64,000 nucleotides of DNA from Methylophilus methylotrophus DSM 46235 = ATCC 53528 (GCF_000378225.1 NZ_KB905141.1:1069326-1133325), one strand, 5' to 3'. Positions 17,776 through 26,593 are shown, counted from the stretch's first letter. The notes: generated from the sequence alone by a model not told the origin. Translations and numbers: made by a program.

Positions 17776-19535
17776 GTTTGGGCCACCTTTGCCGCTGGCA
17801 CCGGAGCGATTGGTGCTTGAGACATGGCCTCTTTGGCCGCAGGGGCCTGGAAACTCGCCAGCACATCAGCCGGTTTGCCATAACGGATCATCTGGCCCTG
17901 TACCATCACCAGCATCCAGTCAGCAATAGTCAGGATATGCTGCAAGTGGCTCACAATCACAAATGTGGTGCCTTGCTGCTTGAGGCGGGCAATGGCCTGT
18001 TGCAACAGTCGCTCCGCGCCTGTGTCCAGGTTGGCATTTGGCTCATCGAGCACCACAATGCGCGGCTTGCCGTAAAAGGCGCGTGCCAGACCGATGAGCT
18101 GGCGCTCACCGCCTGAGAGCATCATGCCGGCTTGACCAATATGTGTGTTCAACCCTTCTGGCAGCTGCTGTACCCAATCCGACAAACCCAGCAACTCCAG
18201 CACTTCCGTGAGCGCCGCCGGATCAGGTGCCTGGAATCGGCAAATGTTATCTATCAGGCGGCCGTCATACAGCTCGACCTCTTGCGCCAGGTAACCAATA
18301 TGCGGGCCCAGCCTGGTTTTATCCCAACTGTAGACATCCACCCCGTCATAGCGCACGCGGCCACTGCTGGGCGGCAACAATCCCACCAGCAATTTGGCGA
18401 GTGTACTTTTGCCAGAGGCGGAAGCGCCGGCCACAATCAGCACATTTCCGGCAGGCAGTTTGAAATGCACCTGGCGGATAAAAGCATCAGCCTGTGCCTT
18501 GCCTGACTTCGGGATCGCATAAGCCAGTTGCTCCACCGTCACTTCACCTGTTGGTGGGGGCAATACCAAGCCGTCTGCTTTTGCCGCAGCCCCGGCAAAC
18601 AAGCTGTCTATGCGCTGATAGGCGGTCCAGGCCTGCTCATAGGTTTTCCAGTGACCCACACATTGCACCAGCGGTGCCAGCACTCTGGAGGCCAGAATAG
18701 AGGCCACAATCATCATGGCGCCGCCATTAAACAGTTCACCGGCAATAAACAGGTAGCAGGCCAAGCCCAGGATCAGGCTGGTTTGCAAGGTTTGCAACCA
18801 GCGGGAAACGGCTGAATTCTTGCCAGCCAATTCAGAGGCCAGTGTCTGCTGCCACAAGAAACCATGCTGGCTTTTTAACCAGCGCTGCTCCACCGGTACC
18901 ATCATGTGCATGGCCTGCATGACATCGCCATGACGGCTGATGCTGGCAAAATAACGCTGGGATTCCAGTGCATGCACATTGGCCTGTTTCATCATGGGTG
19001 CTACGCGTGCCTGGTTCTGCACGGTGAGTACCAGTTGTATCAATAGCCCGAGTAAGGTCAACACACCCAGCGCCGGGTGAATCAGGAATACGGCCACTAA
19101 AAAAATCAGGCAAAAAGGCGCATCCATCAGGTTTAAAAACGCTGAAGAATGCAATGTACTTTTAAGGGTAGAAAAATCGGAAAAGACTTGTTGTGCCGGA
19201 AATTCCGGCATCGCCAATTTAGCGGTAAACACACGCTCGAACAGGCGTTGCTGCAACTCGGTTTCAAAGTGGCTTGAAGCAGCCTGCAATAAATGTCGGC
19301 GTTGCCATTCCAGCCCTTCCATCACCAAATAGGCGAAGGTAGCCAGTAGCGTTAGCATCAGCAATGTAGACACATTGCGGCTGTTAATCACGCGGTCGTA
19401 CACTTCCAGCATGTACCAGGAAGGCACCAGGATCAGCAAATGCGTCACGATGCCAAACATCCATACTTTGCGCCATGCGGGCCAAAGTTCGGACATGACT
19501 TGCTTAATGCTCTCAGATTGCGACAACTTACTCAC
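17772..19535 (-). CDS. type I secretion ABC transporter permease/ATPase (first of two)
   Basis: 587 aa from a GTG at 19535; an ATG at 19496 (MSELWPAWRK) is a good alternative. The PrtD-like membrane domain (about 20-320, WYMLEVYDRVINSRN) is followed by a nucleotide-binding domain with Walker A GASASGKST, signature LSGGERQLIGLARAFY, Walker B IVVLDEPNANLD and switch His (VSHLQH). It is paralogous to the downstream ABC protein. An in-frame TTG upstream lies inside the terminator hairpin and was rejected as a start. It is the first T1SS gene after the RTX gene, separated from it by that attenuating hairpin. Confidence 0.92.
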   Translation of the reverse strand: MSKLSQSESIKQVMSELWPAWRKVWMFGIVTHLLILVPSWYMLEVYDRVINSRNVSTLLMLTLLATFAYLVMEGLEWQRRHLLQAASSHFETELQQRLFERVFTAKLAMPEFPAQQVFSDFSTLKSTLHSSAFLNLMDAPFCLIFLVAVFLIHPALGVLTLLGLLIQLVLTVQNQARVAPMMKQANVHALESQRYFASISRHGDVMQAMHMMVPVEQRWLKSQHGFLWQQTLASELAGKNSAVSRWLQTLQTSLILGLACYLFIAGELFNGGAMMIVASILASRVLAPLVQCVGHWKTYEQAWTAYQRIDSLFAGAAAKADGLVLPPPTGEVTVEQLAYAIPKSGKAQADAFIRQVHFKLPAGNVLIVAGASASGKSTLAKLLVGLLPPSSGRVRYDGVDVYSWDKTRLGPHIGYLAQEVELYDGRLIDNICRFQAPDPAALTEVLELLGLSDWVQQLPEGLNTHIGQAGMMLSGGERQLIGLARAFYGKPRIVVLDEPNANLDTGAERLLQQAIARLKQQGTTFVIVSHLQHILTIADWMLVMVQGQMIRYGKPADVLASFQAPAAKEAMSQAPIAPVPAAKVAQT

Positions 19536-19550
19536 CCAAAGACTTCTCTT

Positions 19551-19585
19551 ATTAAAAGACTGCAAGCAGGGAGCCCTGCTTGCAG
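19551..19585 (-). terminator. hairpin terminator/attenuator between the RTX gene and the T1SS genes
   Basis: On the minus strand the 12-bp arms CTGCAAGCAGGG and CCCTGCTTGCAG pair perfectly around a 2-base loop and are followed by TCTTTTAAT. Placed 9 bases after the RTX stop, it should end most transcripts and let a fraction read into the exporter genes, giving abundant substrate and less exporter. Confidence 0.78.
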
Positions 19586-19594
19586 TTATCGCAA

Positions 19595-21763
19595 TTAAAC
19601 GATGATGAAGTCCGAAGTGGACAATGTGTTCACACCGGTCAGGATCGCGATGTCTACCTTGGCACCGCTACCATTGCCGTCAGCGTCATAGCTGAGGGTT
19701 TTAGTAGTAGTGTTGTAAACCAGGTAGTCATTGGCGTCTTGTGCTGTGCCTGTGCTGTTTACACGCAACATGCTGCTGTTAAACCCTGCCAACATGCTGT
19801 ACTGATCCAGGTGCAACTCGATTTTGTCGGTGCCACGGGTAAAGTCAGTAATGGTGTCTACCCCGGTCAGGTTAAACGCCGTGTTGGTATAGGTTTGCAC
19901 AGTGGTTGAAGAGCCTGTGACCACTTGCTCATACACTTTGCCGAAGACAAAGGTATCAGCACCGCCGCCGCCAGTCAGCGTATCGTTACCACCATTGCCG
20001 ACAAACACGTCAGCTTTAGTGGTACCAATAAAGGTCTGCTGGTTGGCATTGCCTTCAAAACGCAGGCCGTTTGCAGTCACGCCGGATGCATCCACCACCA
20101 CATTGTTGATGGTGCCGCCATTGTTACCCAAGGTGTTAGAGAGGTCAGCCACAGTGCCATTGGCCTTGAAGTAGTAATGATCGTTGAGCAACTGCAAATC
20201 GGTGTTTTCAACGTTCAAACGCCCCACTGTGCCACCCACTTGCACCACTTCCATAGACTGGAAGTTAGCATCATTCAGCACCACAGTACCATTGGCTTTG
20301 GTGTTGGCACCAATGCCTGTTGTGATCCGCAGAGTATCCACGCCATCACCACCTACGATCACATCGTGTTTAGCGCCAGTCGCGATCCACTCTTTGTTAC
20401 CGTCATCAGCCTTGGAAGTCGTGCCTTGCACACCACTACCAAAACCGCCGATCACAAAAATGTCATCGCCTTCACCACCGTCCAGGTAATCCGCACCGCC
20501 ATGACCGATCAACAGGTCATTGCCACCGTTACCGTATACAGTGTCATCACCCAAACGCATGGTCGCGTAGTCAACGCCTTCGCTACCCAATACGATCTCG
20601 TGTGCATCGCTGCCTTCGTTAGCACCATCAATACGGGTGAAGCTACCAGCTTCGCCTTCTGAAGCATCGTAGGTGACATCAACATTGAAGTAGAGGTGAG
20701 CAACGGAGAAATCATCCACCTCAAATACTGCTTTATCGTAGCTAACCGGAGTGGCACCTACAATGCTAGCAGCTGGTTCAAACTCTTCTTCTTCAAACTC
20801 AAGCTCGACAGTAACGTTTTCGACGGGACCACCAGCAACACCGTGGATTTGGTAGCCAGGGTTTAATTCACCCAAGCTCAGAGATTCGCCATTTTCTTCT
20901 AGCTGTTCGGCTTCTAGGGTGATGCTTACACCACTTGCTAACTCAATGCGCTCAATGCCAGAAAATTGAATACCTTCAAACTCTCCAGATTGAGTGAACT
21001 CTAGGGTATCCACTGCGTTATAACCCGCAACTGTCGTGGCGAACGTGCTTATTGCAGAAGAGCCTGGACGAGTAACAATGTTCAGACGAACATCGGTTTC
21101 TGCTTGCTCAGACATTTCTTCGTCATCGATTTCTACCACCAAGCCTGTTGTGGTATCAATTGCCACAAGCGGCGCATCTTCATCCACCTCACTGGACTCT
21201 TCAAGGTCTACATACCGCGCCTCATTACCTGAATTGTCCAAATCTGAAACACCAGCTTCGATAATTACACCCTCAGCATCCTCTTGACTGGTGATAACGA
21301 ATGTATCGTTACCCTCACCACCGATAATGGCATCATCGGAAGTGACAAAGTAAATGTTGCCATCAACACTCTCATCACCCGCAGTACTATCATCCCCTTG
21401 GAGATAATCAGCACCCTCTCCGCCGAACAATATATCATCGCCATCACCACCTAAAATGGTATCGTTTCCAGCACCACCAGCAAGAATGTCATCATCCTCA
21501 CCACCGAAGATACTATCGTCGCCATCACCACCATCTACATAATTATTGCCGTTACCTGCATCAATGATGTCATTACCAGCACCTCCAAAAATAACATCAT
21601 TACCTGTGCCGCCAATAATAACGTCGTCTCCGGCCCCACCAAAAACTACATTATTACCTTCACCAGTGTTAATAAAATTATTTAAAGCATTGCCGACTAT
21701 CAAATCAGAGTCAGCAGTCCCTGTGTACTCAACTTCAGTTGAGTTGAAAATCTTTACAGCCAT
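19595..21763 (-). CDS. RTX calcium-binding protein, probable T1SS substrate
   Basis: 722 aa, strongly acidic, with no cysteine and no Sec signal. An N-terminal RTX block (about residues 23-125) has roughly eleven GGxGxDxxx nonapeptides such as GGAGDDVII and GGTGNDVIF. Shorter blocks occur at about 405-435 and 585-607. The C-terminus (about 635-722) resembles the serralysin-type export region (DTITDFTRGTDKIEL, LSYDADGNGSG) and ends DFIIV, typical of uncleaved T1SS signals. No enzymatic domain was recognised. The start MAVKIFNSTE is set by AAGGAGA at 6 nt. Immediately upstream of the two-ABC T1SS, it is probably its cargo. It could be a surface-layer, adhesive or ligand-binding protein. Confidence 0.9.
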   Translation of the reverse strand: MAVKIFNSTEVEYTGTADSDLIVGNALNNFINTGEGNNVVFGGAGDDVIIGGTGNDVIFGGAGNDIIDAGNGNNYVDGGDGDDSIFGGEDDDILAGGAGNDTILGGDGDDILFGGEGADYLQGDDSTAGDESVDGNIYFVTSDDAIIGGEGNDTFVITSQEDAEGVIIEAGVSDLDNSGNEARYVDLEESSEVDEDAPLVAIDTTTGLVVEIDDEEMSEQAETDVRLNIVTRPGSSAISTFATTVAGYNAVDTLEFTQSGEFEGIQFSGIERIELASGVSITLEAEQLEENGESLSLGELNPGYQIHGVAGGPVENVTVELEFEEEEFEPAASIVGATPVSYDKAVFEVDDFSVAHLYFNVDVTYDASEGEAGSFTRIDGANEGSDAHEIVLGSEGVDYATMRLGDDTVYGNGGNDLLIGHGGADYLDGGEGDDIFVIGGFGSGVQGTTSKADDGNKEWIATGAKHDVIVGGDGVDTLRITTGIGANTKANGTVVLNDANFQSMEVVQVGGTVGRLNVENTDLQLLNDHYYFKANGTVADLSNTLGNNGGTINNVVVDASGVTANGLRFEGNANQQTFIGTTKADVFVGNGGNDTLTGGGGADTFVFGKVYEQVVTGSSTTVQTYTNTAFNLTGVDTITDFTRGTDKIELHLDQYSMLAGFNSSMLRVNSTGTAQDANDYLVYNTTTKTLSYDADGNGSGAKVDIAILTGVNTLSTSDFIIV

Positions 21764-21782
21764 GAGAAATCTCCTTAGCTCA

Positions 21783-21809
21783 TCACGAGTTGCTATTAGC
21801 AACTCGTGA
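21783..21809. promoter_or_regulatory. perfect 12-bp stem in the leader of the RTX gene
   Basis: TCACGAGTTGCT and AGCAACTCGTGA pair perfectly around a 3-base loop about 20 bases before the RTX start codon, just upstream of its Shine-Dalgarno. No T run follows it in the direction of transcription, so it is more likely an mRNA-stabilising, processing or translation-control element than a terminator. Confidence 0.55.
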
Positions 21810-21833
21810 ATTCATATTAAAAAAACCGACAAA

Positions 21834-22775
21834 TTATGGTGTACCAATGGCATAACCATCCATCAGGATTTCTTTAAATGTTGCATTTTCCTGAGCGGTT
21901 TGGCGTAACCGAATCGCATTGGTTTGCACAGTTGGATTGGCCGTGCATGAAGCTTGGATATACGTAAATGCAGTAACTGGATTCAAGCCGCCATCATCAT
22001 CCTGAAAGCCAGTGTCCAACGTAAAATCGACATAATTGTCATTGACCACAGCATCTTGCGTAGCAGCAGTTGTCGTCGCAGTAGTGCCAGCTGCGATTGG
22101 CGTGTTTTCACCAGAAATATTTGCAGTCACACTAGTTTTTGTTGGCAAGTCCAAATAGTTAGTCCCATTGAGTGCCTTATTCGCTGTAGTGTCGTACTTC
22201 AATGCTCTGTGCTGTACGGAGGTGAATGTTCTGCCAGCGCGGTAAACCGGTGAAGCATTGGATGCGAACAAGGTGTAAGCCACATTTACGGTACCTAAAC
22301 CTGAGAAACCACCTCTGGTTACATCGTTGATTTCAAAGATTTGAGTCCCGGCGCTTGAAAGATCATGATCAGCATTAATCATGGTCGCCCGCGTACCGAT
22401 AATGCACATGTTGGTGGAAGCATTTCTCCACGCATAGTCAACCAATGTACCAATATTGCCACCTGCACCTGTAGATGTTGGAATCTGTACAGAGCGACTG
22501 CCTACAAGAGTGTATCCAGACAGTGGGGAGGTTAACTCTGTAGAAGGTTTTGCAACCCAGCATGTGTTATTCACGGTTGTGCTAGGCGATGTGAATGGAC
22601 TATATGAGCCAAAATTGCCCTTTGGATCGGCAGCTGTGCGGCCATCGTTAAAACAATTGGTATAAGCAGATGAAGCAAAACCAGTAGCAGGCAAACCCAC
22701 AAAACCTGTTGCAAATGCATGGCTTGAGAATGTTAACGCACTTAAAACTGCCATTTTCAATAATGAGATTTTCAT
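21834..22775 (-). CDS. Sec-exported 313-aa protein of unknown function
   Basis: I do not recognise a family. A clear signal peptide (MKISLLKMAVLSALTFSS, cleavage near AFA-T) is followed by a Ser/Thr/Asn/Gly-rich, probably beta-rich body with a few spaced cysteines (TNCFND, NNTCWVA, NMCIIG, QASCTAN) that could form disulphides. There is no lipobox, no C-terminal sorting tag and no membrane segment. AGGAG precedes the ATG at about 6 nt. It sits between the large TonB-dependent receptor and the RTX gene in the secretion/uptake locus. As the only Sec-dependent soluble product there, it is the best local candidate for a T2SS substrate or a ligand-binding partner of the receptor; both ideas are inference. 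Confidence 0.85.
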   Translation of the reverse strand: MKISLLKMAVLSALTFSSHAFATGFVGLPATGFASSAYTNCFNDGRTAADPKGNFGSYSPFTSPSTTVNNTCWVAKPSTELTSPLSGYTLVGSRSVQIPTSTGAGGNIGTLVDYAWRNASTNMCIIGTRATMINADHDLSSAGTQIFEINDVTRGGFSGLGTVNVAYTLFASNASPVYRAGRTFTSVQHRALKYDTTANKALNGTNYLDLPTKTSVTANISGENTPIAAGTTATTTAATQDAVVNDNYVDFTLDTGFQDDDGGLNPVTAFTYIQASCTANPTVQTNAIRLRQTAQENATFKEILMDGYAIGTP

Positions 22776-22962
22776 TACGCGCTCCTAAAGAGTTACAATA
22801 AGCAGGCATTTGTGGCTGCCTGCATCACCAATTCACCACAACCTCTTAGCTCTTGGTAAGTTCTAAATACGTTGCGGTTGAACACTTTATGGGCCGACCA
22901 CAAATGCCCATTATTCTTTCAAAATTAAGCTATAGCCCTTCAGGGAATTTCTCCCGAAATTG
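22776..22962 (-). promoter_or_regulatory. leader of the 313-aa gene with a long-range inverted repeat
   Basis: 187 bases between the receptor stop and the orphan secreted protein. GGCATTTGTGG at 22805-22815 is perfectly complementary to CCACAAATGCC at 22898-22908, and a local stem (GCAGGCA/TGCCTGC, 22802-22823) competes with it. Mutually exclusive pairings of this sort suggest a structured leader. A weak GGGA/TCCC hairpin follows the receptor stop. Confidence 0.45.
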
Positions 22963-25900
22963 TTAATTAGGCTCAAAATGCCAGTTCAGACTAAACCACA
23001 CTCCTCGCGGTGCGCCAGGCGCAATGAAATTTGTAGTTAACCAATCTCCGGAATTGTGGTTGTATCCGTCTGGCCCAACTGCTCCCAGGATACTTGGCGA
23101 AAATGGATTAAGCCCCAAACGCCCCGCACTGAAATACTCTTTGTCGAACAGATTGTTAACCACCATCGTCGCAGTCCACTCTTTGTTAAGTTTGTAACTG
23201 GTTTGAAAGTTAAAAGTCGCATAGCCGTCTACTTTGCCAGGATTGGTTGTGGGTTGCCGGTAGACGGTAGTAGGACCTTGACCAGGAATATTTACAAAAA
23301 TGGGCCGTGGTACCCCTGCACGATGTTCATTATTTTCATTTCCACGTAAATAACTGTCTGAATGAGCAACCATATTCAAACCCACTGTCCACTTGTCTGT
23401 CACGTCGTAACTGACGCTGGCGTTCAAGTTTTGTAGTGGAACACCTGGCATCCGATCACCGGGCTTTACCTGAATAACCCCATCCCCATAGCCACTCAGC
23501 GTAAACGCACTACTGTTAGAGTCGCTGAACATATAGAACTTGTCTTGGAAGGTGGCTTCAGTGAGGGAGTAGTTCACGCTAAAACGAAGCTTGTCTTTTT
23601 TACCAGACAGCCCAGCTTCTAAACCTCTACGGCGGGTTTTACCCACATTGTCAAAAAAACCTTGACCAGGAGAACCCACGGCGATGAAGTAGATATCGTT
23701 CCTAAGGTCTGTTTGATAGGCACCTACATTCCATTGCATATCCTCACCAATGGTGCCGCGCAAACCAATATCGTAAGTTGTGGCTCTAATCTGCTTGAGA
23801 TATGGATCGCCCGATAGAGTGGTGGGCAAAGAGCAAAAGCGGTTTTCTACAATACTGCGCGGTCCCATAACACCCGTGCTGCTGGGCACAGGGGTATCAT
23901 CAAATGCGCAACCCAACTCAATCACGCTAGGTGTACGAGTTCCCTGTGCAATATTGGCAAAAAAATTTAAATTCCCCTTGGCCTGCCAAGACATACCTAA
24001 TGAAGGATTAAAAGAGTAATAGGTGAATTTTTCTGTTTCAGGATTATCAAGAGAATTGAAGATGTCTGGTTGAAGGTAATTGGTTTCAACACCAGTGCAA
24101 TCACCATTCGGGCAAACATTGTAGTTATCTGGTACAGCGACCACATCACCAATCTGATACGCCCCGATACCATAACGGGCAGCGATTGTGTTTCTTACCT
24201 TGGTCTGGTTGTATCGTCCAGCAGCTGTAAAATGCAAAGTATCCACGGGCGTCCACGTGTCACTAAAATACAAGCTCTTGGTGACGCTAGTGCCATCAAA
24301 GTTATTATTGCTGATTGGCTGGAATGCGCCGGCAAATTGCGGGTTCGCCTGAGATGGATCAATGTAGACCTCCCTGTTTGCATTGATAAAAGCTAATTGC
24401 TGGGAGTTCCGATAATCGGCTCTTGCCGAGTCCAGGGACATGCCCACCATCAATTTATGCGTATCCAAGTTCCAGTTAAACTGGAGCGAAAAACCATCGA
24501 CAATTTGGTCAATCTGGTTATTAGTAATAATCCCTGTAGGTGTTCCATTCACCACACCAGATTGACCAGTACCGACACCATCAACTGTTGTCGGTAGCCC
24601 TGTTGCAGGATCTAAATAGGTATAGGCATTGCCTCCGTTATTACTACCACCGGATGCATTGGTAGCCTGAGTACTTGCGCAATTTTCAAGATTTGTTGGG
24701 GCCAGAGGAAGTATCAGATAACGAGTAATCGTGCCGCCTACTTGTTGTTGATAGTAATTATCAATTGTCAAAATGACGCCGCCTAAGTTACCTGTATACG
24801 CTCCTTCTTGCCAAACACTTGACGCTGCATTGTATGAAATATCGTCACCATAATCATAAGTTACTGTAGGGCCAGCCGTTACCGGCTCAACCGCTCCTCG
24901 ATCATAAACCGCTGTCACATAAGGGTTTTTCCAGTATGCAATAACATCTTGGAGTGATTTTGCATAATCTGCCGGCAGGGCTGTGTTTTTAAATGAATCG
25001 TAATTACCGTCCAATACGCCGTTATCAAACAAATCATTAAAAAATGAAGAACTTGATAAGTCAAACCCACCGGTTGTCGGGTCGATATCAAGTGGAATCG
25101 CATAATAATCTGGCACCCCATAAGAGTTTGTACTATTAAATAAGCAGGTATATTGTTCTGGGGTACCTGTTGTGCCATTGATACCCGGCCTACGTCGCGC
25201 TAAAAGCTCTTGGTCATAATCAGTGAAGACATCCCCGCTTTTCTGCTTACGTTTACTATTACGATGGTATGCTTGGCCTGTAATAGTAAATTTATCGTTG
25301 ACAAAATAACTGCCAGATAACTGAAACTGAGCTAATTGATTTTTTGTCACATCCGGGCTGGTATAAACGCCATCCCTGTTTTGTTCATACTCATTTGTTG
25401 GAATCAATCCATTCCCAGTCAGATCAGTCTTTACGAGTAATGTACTGAGATTAAGGTCTAAGTTATCTCCTCGATAACTGCCCTTGGTAAACAATTGATT
25501 AACCCTACTTGGAGAGTTTTTTCTCCAGCCATCCTCCAAAAATAAGTTACCTGCCGCGAACAATCCCACTGTGCCGTTGTTCCAGCCACCCTCCAGTTGC
25601 AGTTGCTTACGACCAAATGATCCTGTCAGTATGTCAACATCTGCGCCAGCATTATTAAAGCCATCCTTGGTTTTAAGTGAGAATGCCCCACCCAGAGTAT
25701 TCAAACCAAAAATAGGATTTGAGCCAGGAAACACGTCTACACTTGCCAAGGCATTCATGGGCAACATGTCCCAGTTCACCACATCACCAAATGGCTCGTT
25801 CACACGAATACCATCAATAAACACTGACAAACCTTGCGGGGTACCAATCTGTGGCCCTGCGGTAAAACCACGATACTGCACATCCATCTGGAACGGATTG

Positions 25901-26481
25901 CCCTGATAATCATTCACTGTGACCGATTGCAGCTTGCGGTTCATCAAGTCTGTAATACTCAATGAGTGTGCTTCTTTAATCTCTTTGGCAGAGATACTTT
26001 GGACATTGCCAGGGATTTCTTCTTTGGTTAGCCCTAGACCAGGCAGTGGGCCGACTTCATAAAAGCGTTTGGCGCGGACTTCAACCTTGTCGAGCTGCAC
26101 GCTCTTATTATCTTCTTTAGGTGCCTTTTGAATAATGACATTACTGCCTTCAACTTTAGGCACAAGCCCGCTCTCGCCCAACACGCGTTGCAGTGCTTCT
26201 TTGCGCGTCATACGGCCGCGCACTTCGGGTGCGGTTTTGCCGGAAACCACGTCGTTGGGGAATGAAATATTCATGCCCGTGGCCTTGCCAAGGTCATGCA
26301 ATGAGTTAGCCAACGGCTGCGCTGGAATATCAACGTTAACGGGCACACTAAAAGTTTCCTCCTGCTGTTTAGGCAACTGGGTATTTAATGCTTCTGCCCA
26401 CACTGGTTGCGATGCCATCACGCTCAAAGCAGCTAACGCAGTGTGTATTCCTCTTCTGTTTAATTTTTTATATGTACTCAC
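22963..26481 (-). CDS. TonB-dependent outer-membrane receptor with STN signalling domain
   Basis: 1172 aa from a GTG at 26481, supported by AGGAG at about 6 nt. The signal peptide ends VWA-E. An STN domain (about 45-125, VDIPAQPLANSLHDLG) serves transmembrane signalling to FecR. A plug (about 145-275, with VFIDGIRVNEPFG and NTLGGAFSLKTKDG) and a beta barrel ending in a C-terminal aromatic-rich strand (WFSLNWHFEPN) follow. Receptors of this type usually have 700-900 residues; the excess is a large Asn/Ser/Gly-rich insertion at about 430-660, probably an extracellular loop. It is preceded by a sigma/FecR pair and followed by secreted-protein genes. Its base composition is visibly more A/T-rich than that of the T2SS genes. 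The substrate is unknown. Confidence 0.94.
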   Translation of the reverse strand: MSTYKKLNRRGIHTALAALSVMASQPVWAEALNTQLPKQQEETFSVPVNVDIPAQPLANSLHDLGKATGMNISFPNDVVSGKTAPEVRGRMTRKEALQRVLGESGLVPKVEGSNVIIQKAPKEDNKSVQLDKVEVRAKRFYEVGPLPGLGLTKEEIPGNVQSISAKEIKEAHSLSITDLMNRKLQSVTVNDYQGNPFQMDVQYRGFTAGPQIGTPQGLSVFIDGIRVNEPFGDVVNWDMLPMNALASVDVFPGSNPIFGLNTLGGAFSLKTKDGFNNAGADVDILTGSFGRKQLQLEGGWNNGTVGLFAAGNLFLEDGWRKNSPSRVNQLFTKGSYRGDNLDLNLSTLLVKTDLTGNGLIPTNEYEQNRDGVYTSPDVTKNQLAQFQLSGSYFVNDKFTITGQAYHRNSKRKQKSGDVFTDYDQELLARRRPGINGTTGTPEQYTCLFNSTNSYGVPDYYAIPLDIDPTTGGFDLSSSSFFNDLFDNGVLDGNYDSFKNTALPADYAKSLQDVIAYWKNPYVTAVYDRGAVEPVTAGPTVTYDYGDDISYNAASSVWQEGAYTGNLGGVILTIDNYYQQQVGGTITRYLILPLAPTNLENCASTQATNASGGSNNGGNAYTYLDPATGLPTTVDGVGTGQSGVVNGTPTGIITNNQIDQIVDGFSLQFNWNLDTHKLMVGMSLDSARADYRNSQQLAFINANREVYIDPSQANPQFAGAFQPISNNNFDGTSVTKSLYFSDTWTPVDTLHFTAAGRYNQTKVRNTIAARYGIGAYQIGDVVAVPDNYNVCPNGDCTGVETNYLQPDIFNSLDNPETEKFTYYSFNPSLGMSWQAKGNLNFFANIAQGTRTPSVIELGCAFDDTPVPSSTGVMGPRSIVENRFCSLPTTLSGDPYLKQIRATTYDIGLRGTIGEDMQWNVGAYQTDLRNDIYFIAVGSPGQGFFDNVGKTRRRGLEAGLSGKKDKLRFSVNYSLTEATFQDKFYMFSDSNSSAFTLSGYGDGVIQVKPGDRMPGVPLQNLNASVSYDVTDKWTVGLNMVAHSDSYLRGNENNEHRAGVPRPIFVNIPGQGPTTVYRQPTTNPGKVDGYATFNFQTSYKLNKEWTATMVVNNLFDKEYFSAGRLGLNPFSPSILGAVGPDGYNHNSGDWLTTNFIAPGAPRGVWFSLNWHFEPN

Positions 26482-26524
26482 AGACTTCTCCTGTCTATGA
26501 CTCATCTGTGAGTGAGGCAAAAAC

Positions 26525-26560
26525 CTGACGTCGATAACTTAAATTTACATTTATCGACAG
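26525..26560. promoter_or_regulatory. inverted repeat upstream of the TonB receptor
   Basis: GTCGATAA (26530-26537) and TTATCGAC (26551-26558) form a perfect 8-bp inverted repeat with a 13-base A/T-rich spacer, extended by outer CTG/CAG. It lies 44 bases upstream of the receptor start, after the fecR terminator, within the only space available for the receptor promoter. It may be an operator or a leader hairpin. Confidence 0.5.
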
Positions 26561-26593
26561 AAAAGATTTATCCCAAGACAAGAAAAAGAGAAT

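Noticed and set aside
19595-21763. RTX toxin or protease
   Set aside because: No HExxH zinc-protease motif, lipase motif or hydrophobic pore-forming region was seen and no HlyC-type acyltransferase is nearby.
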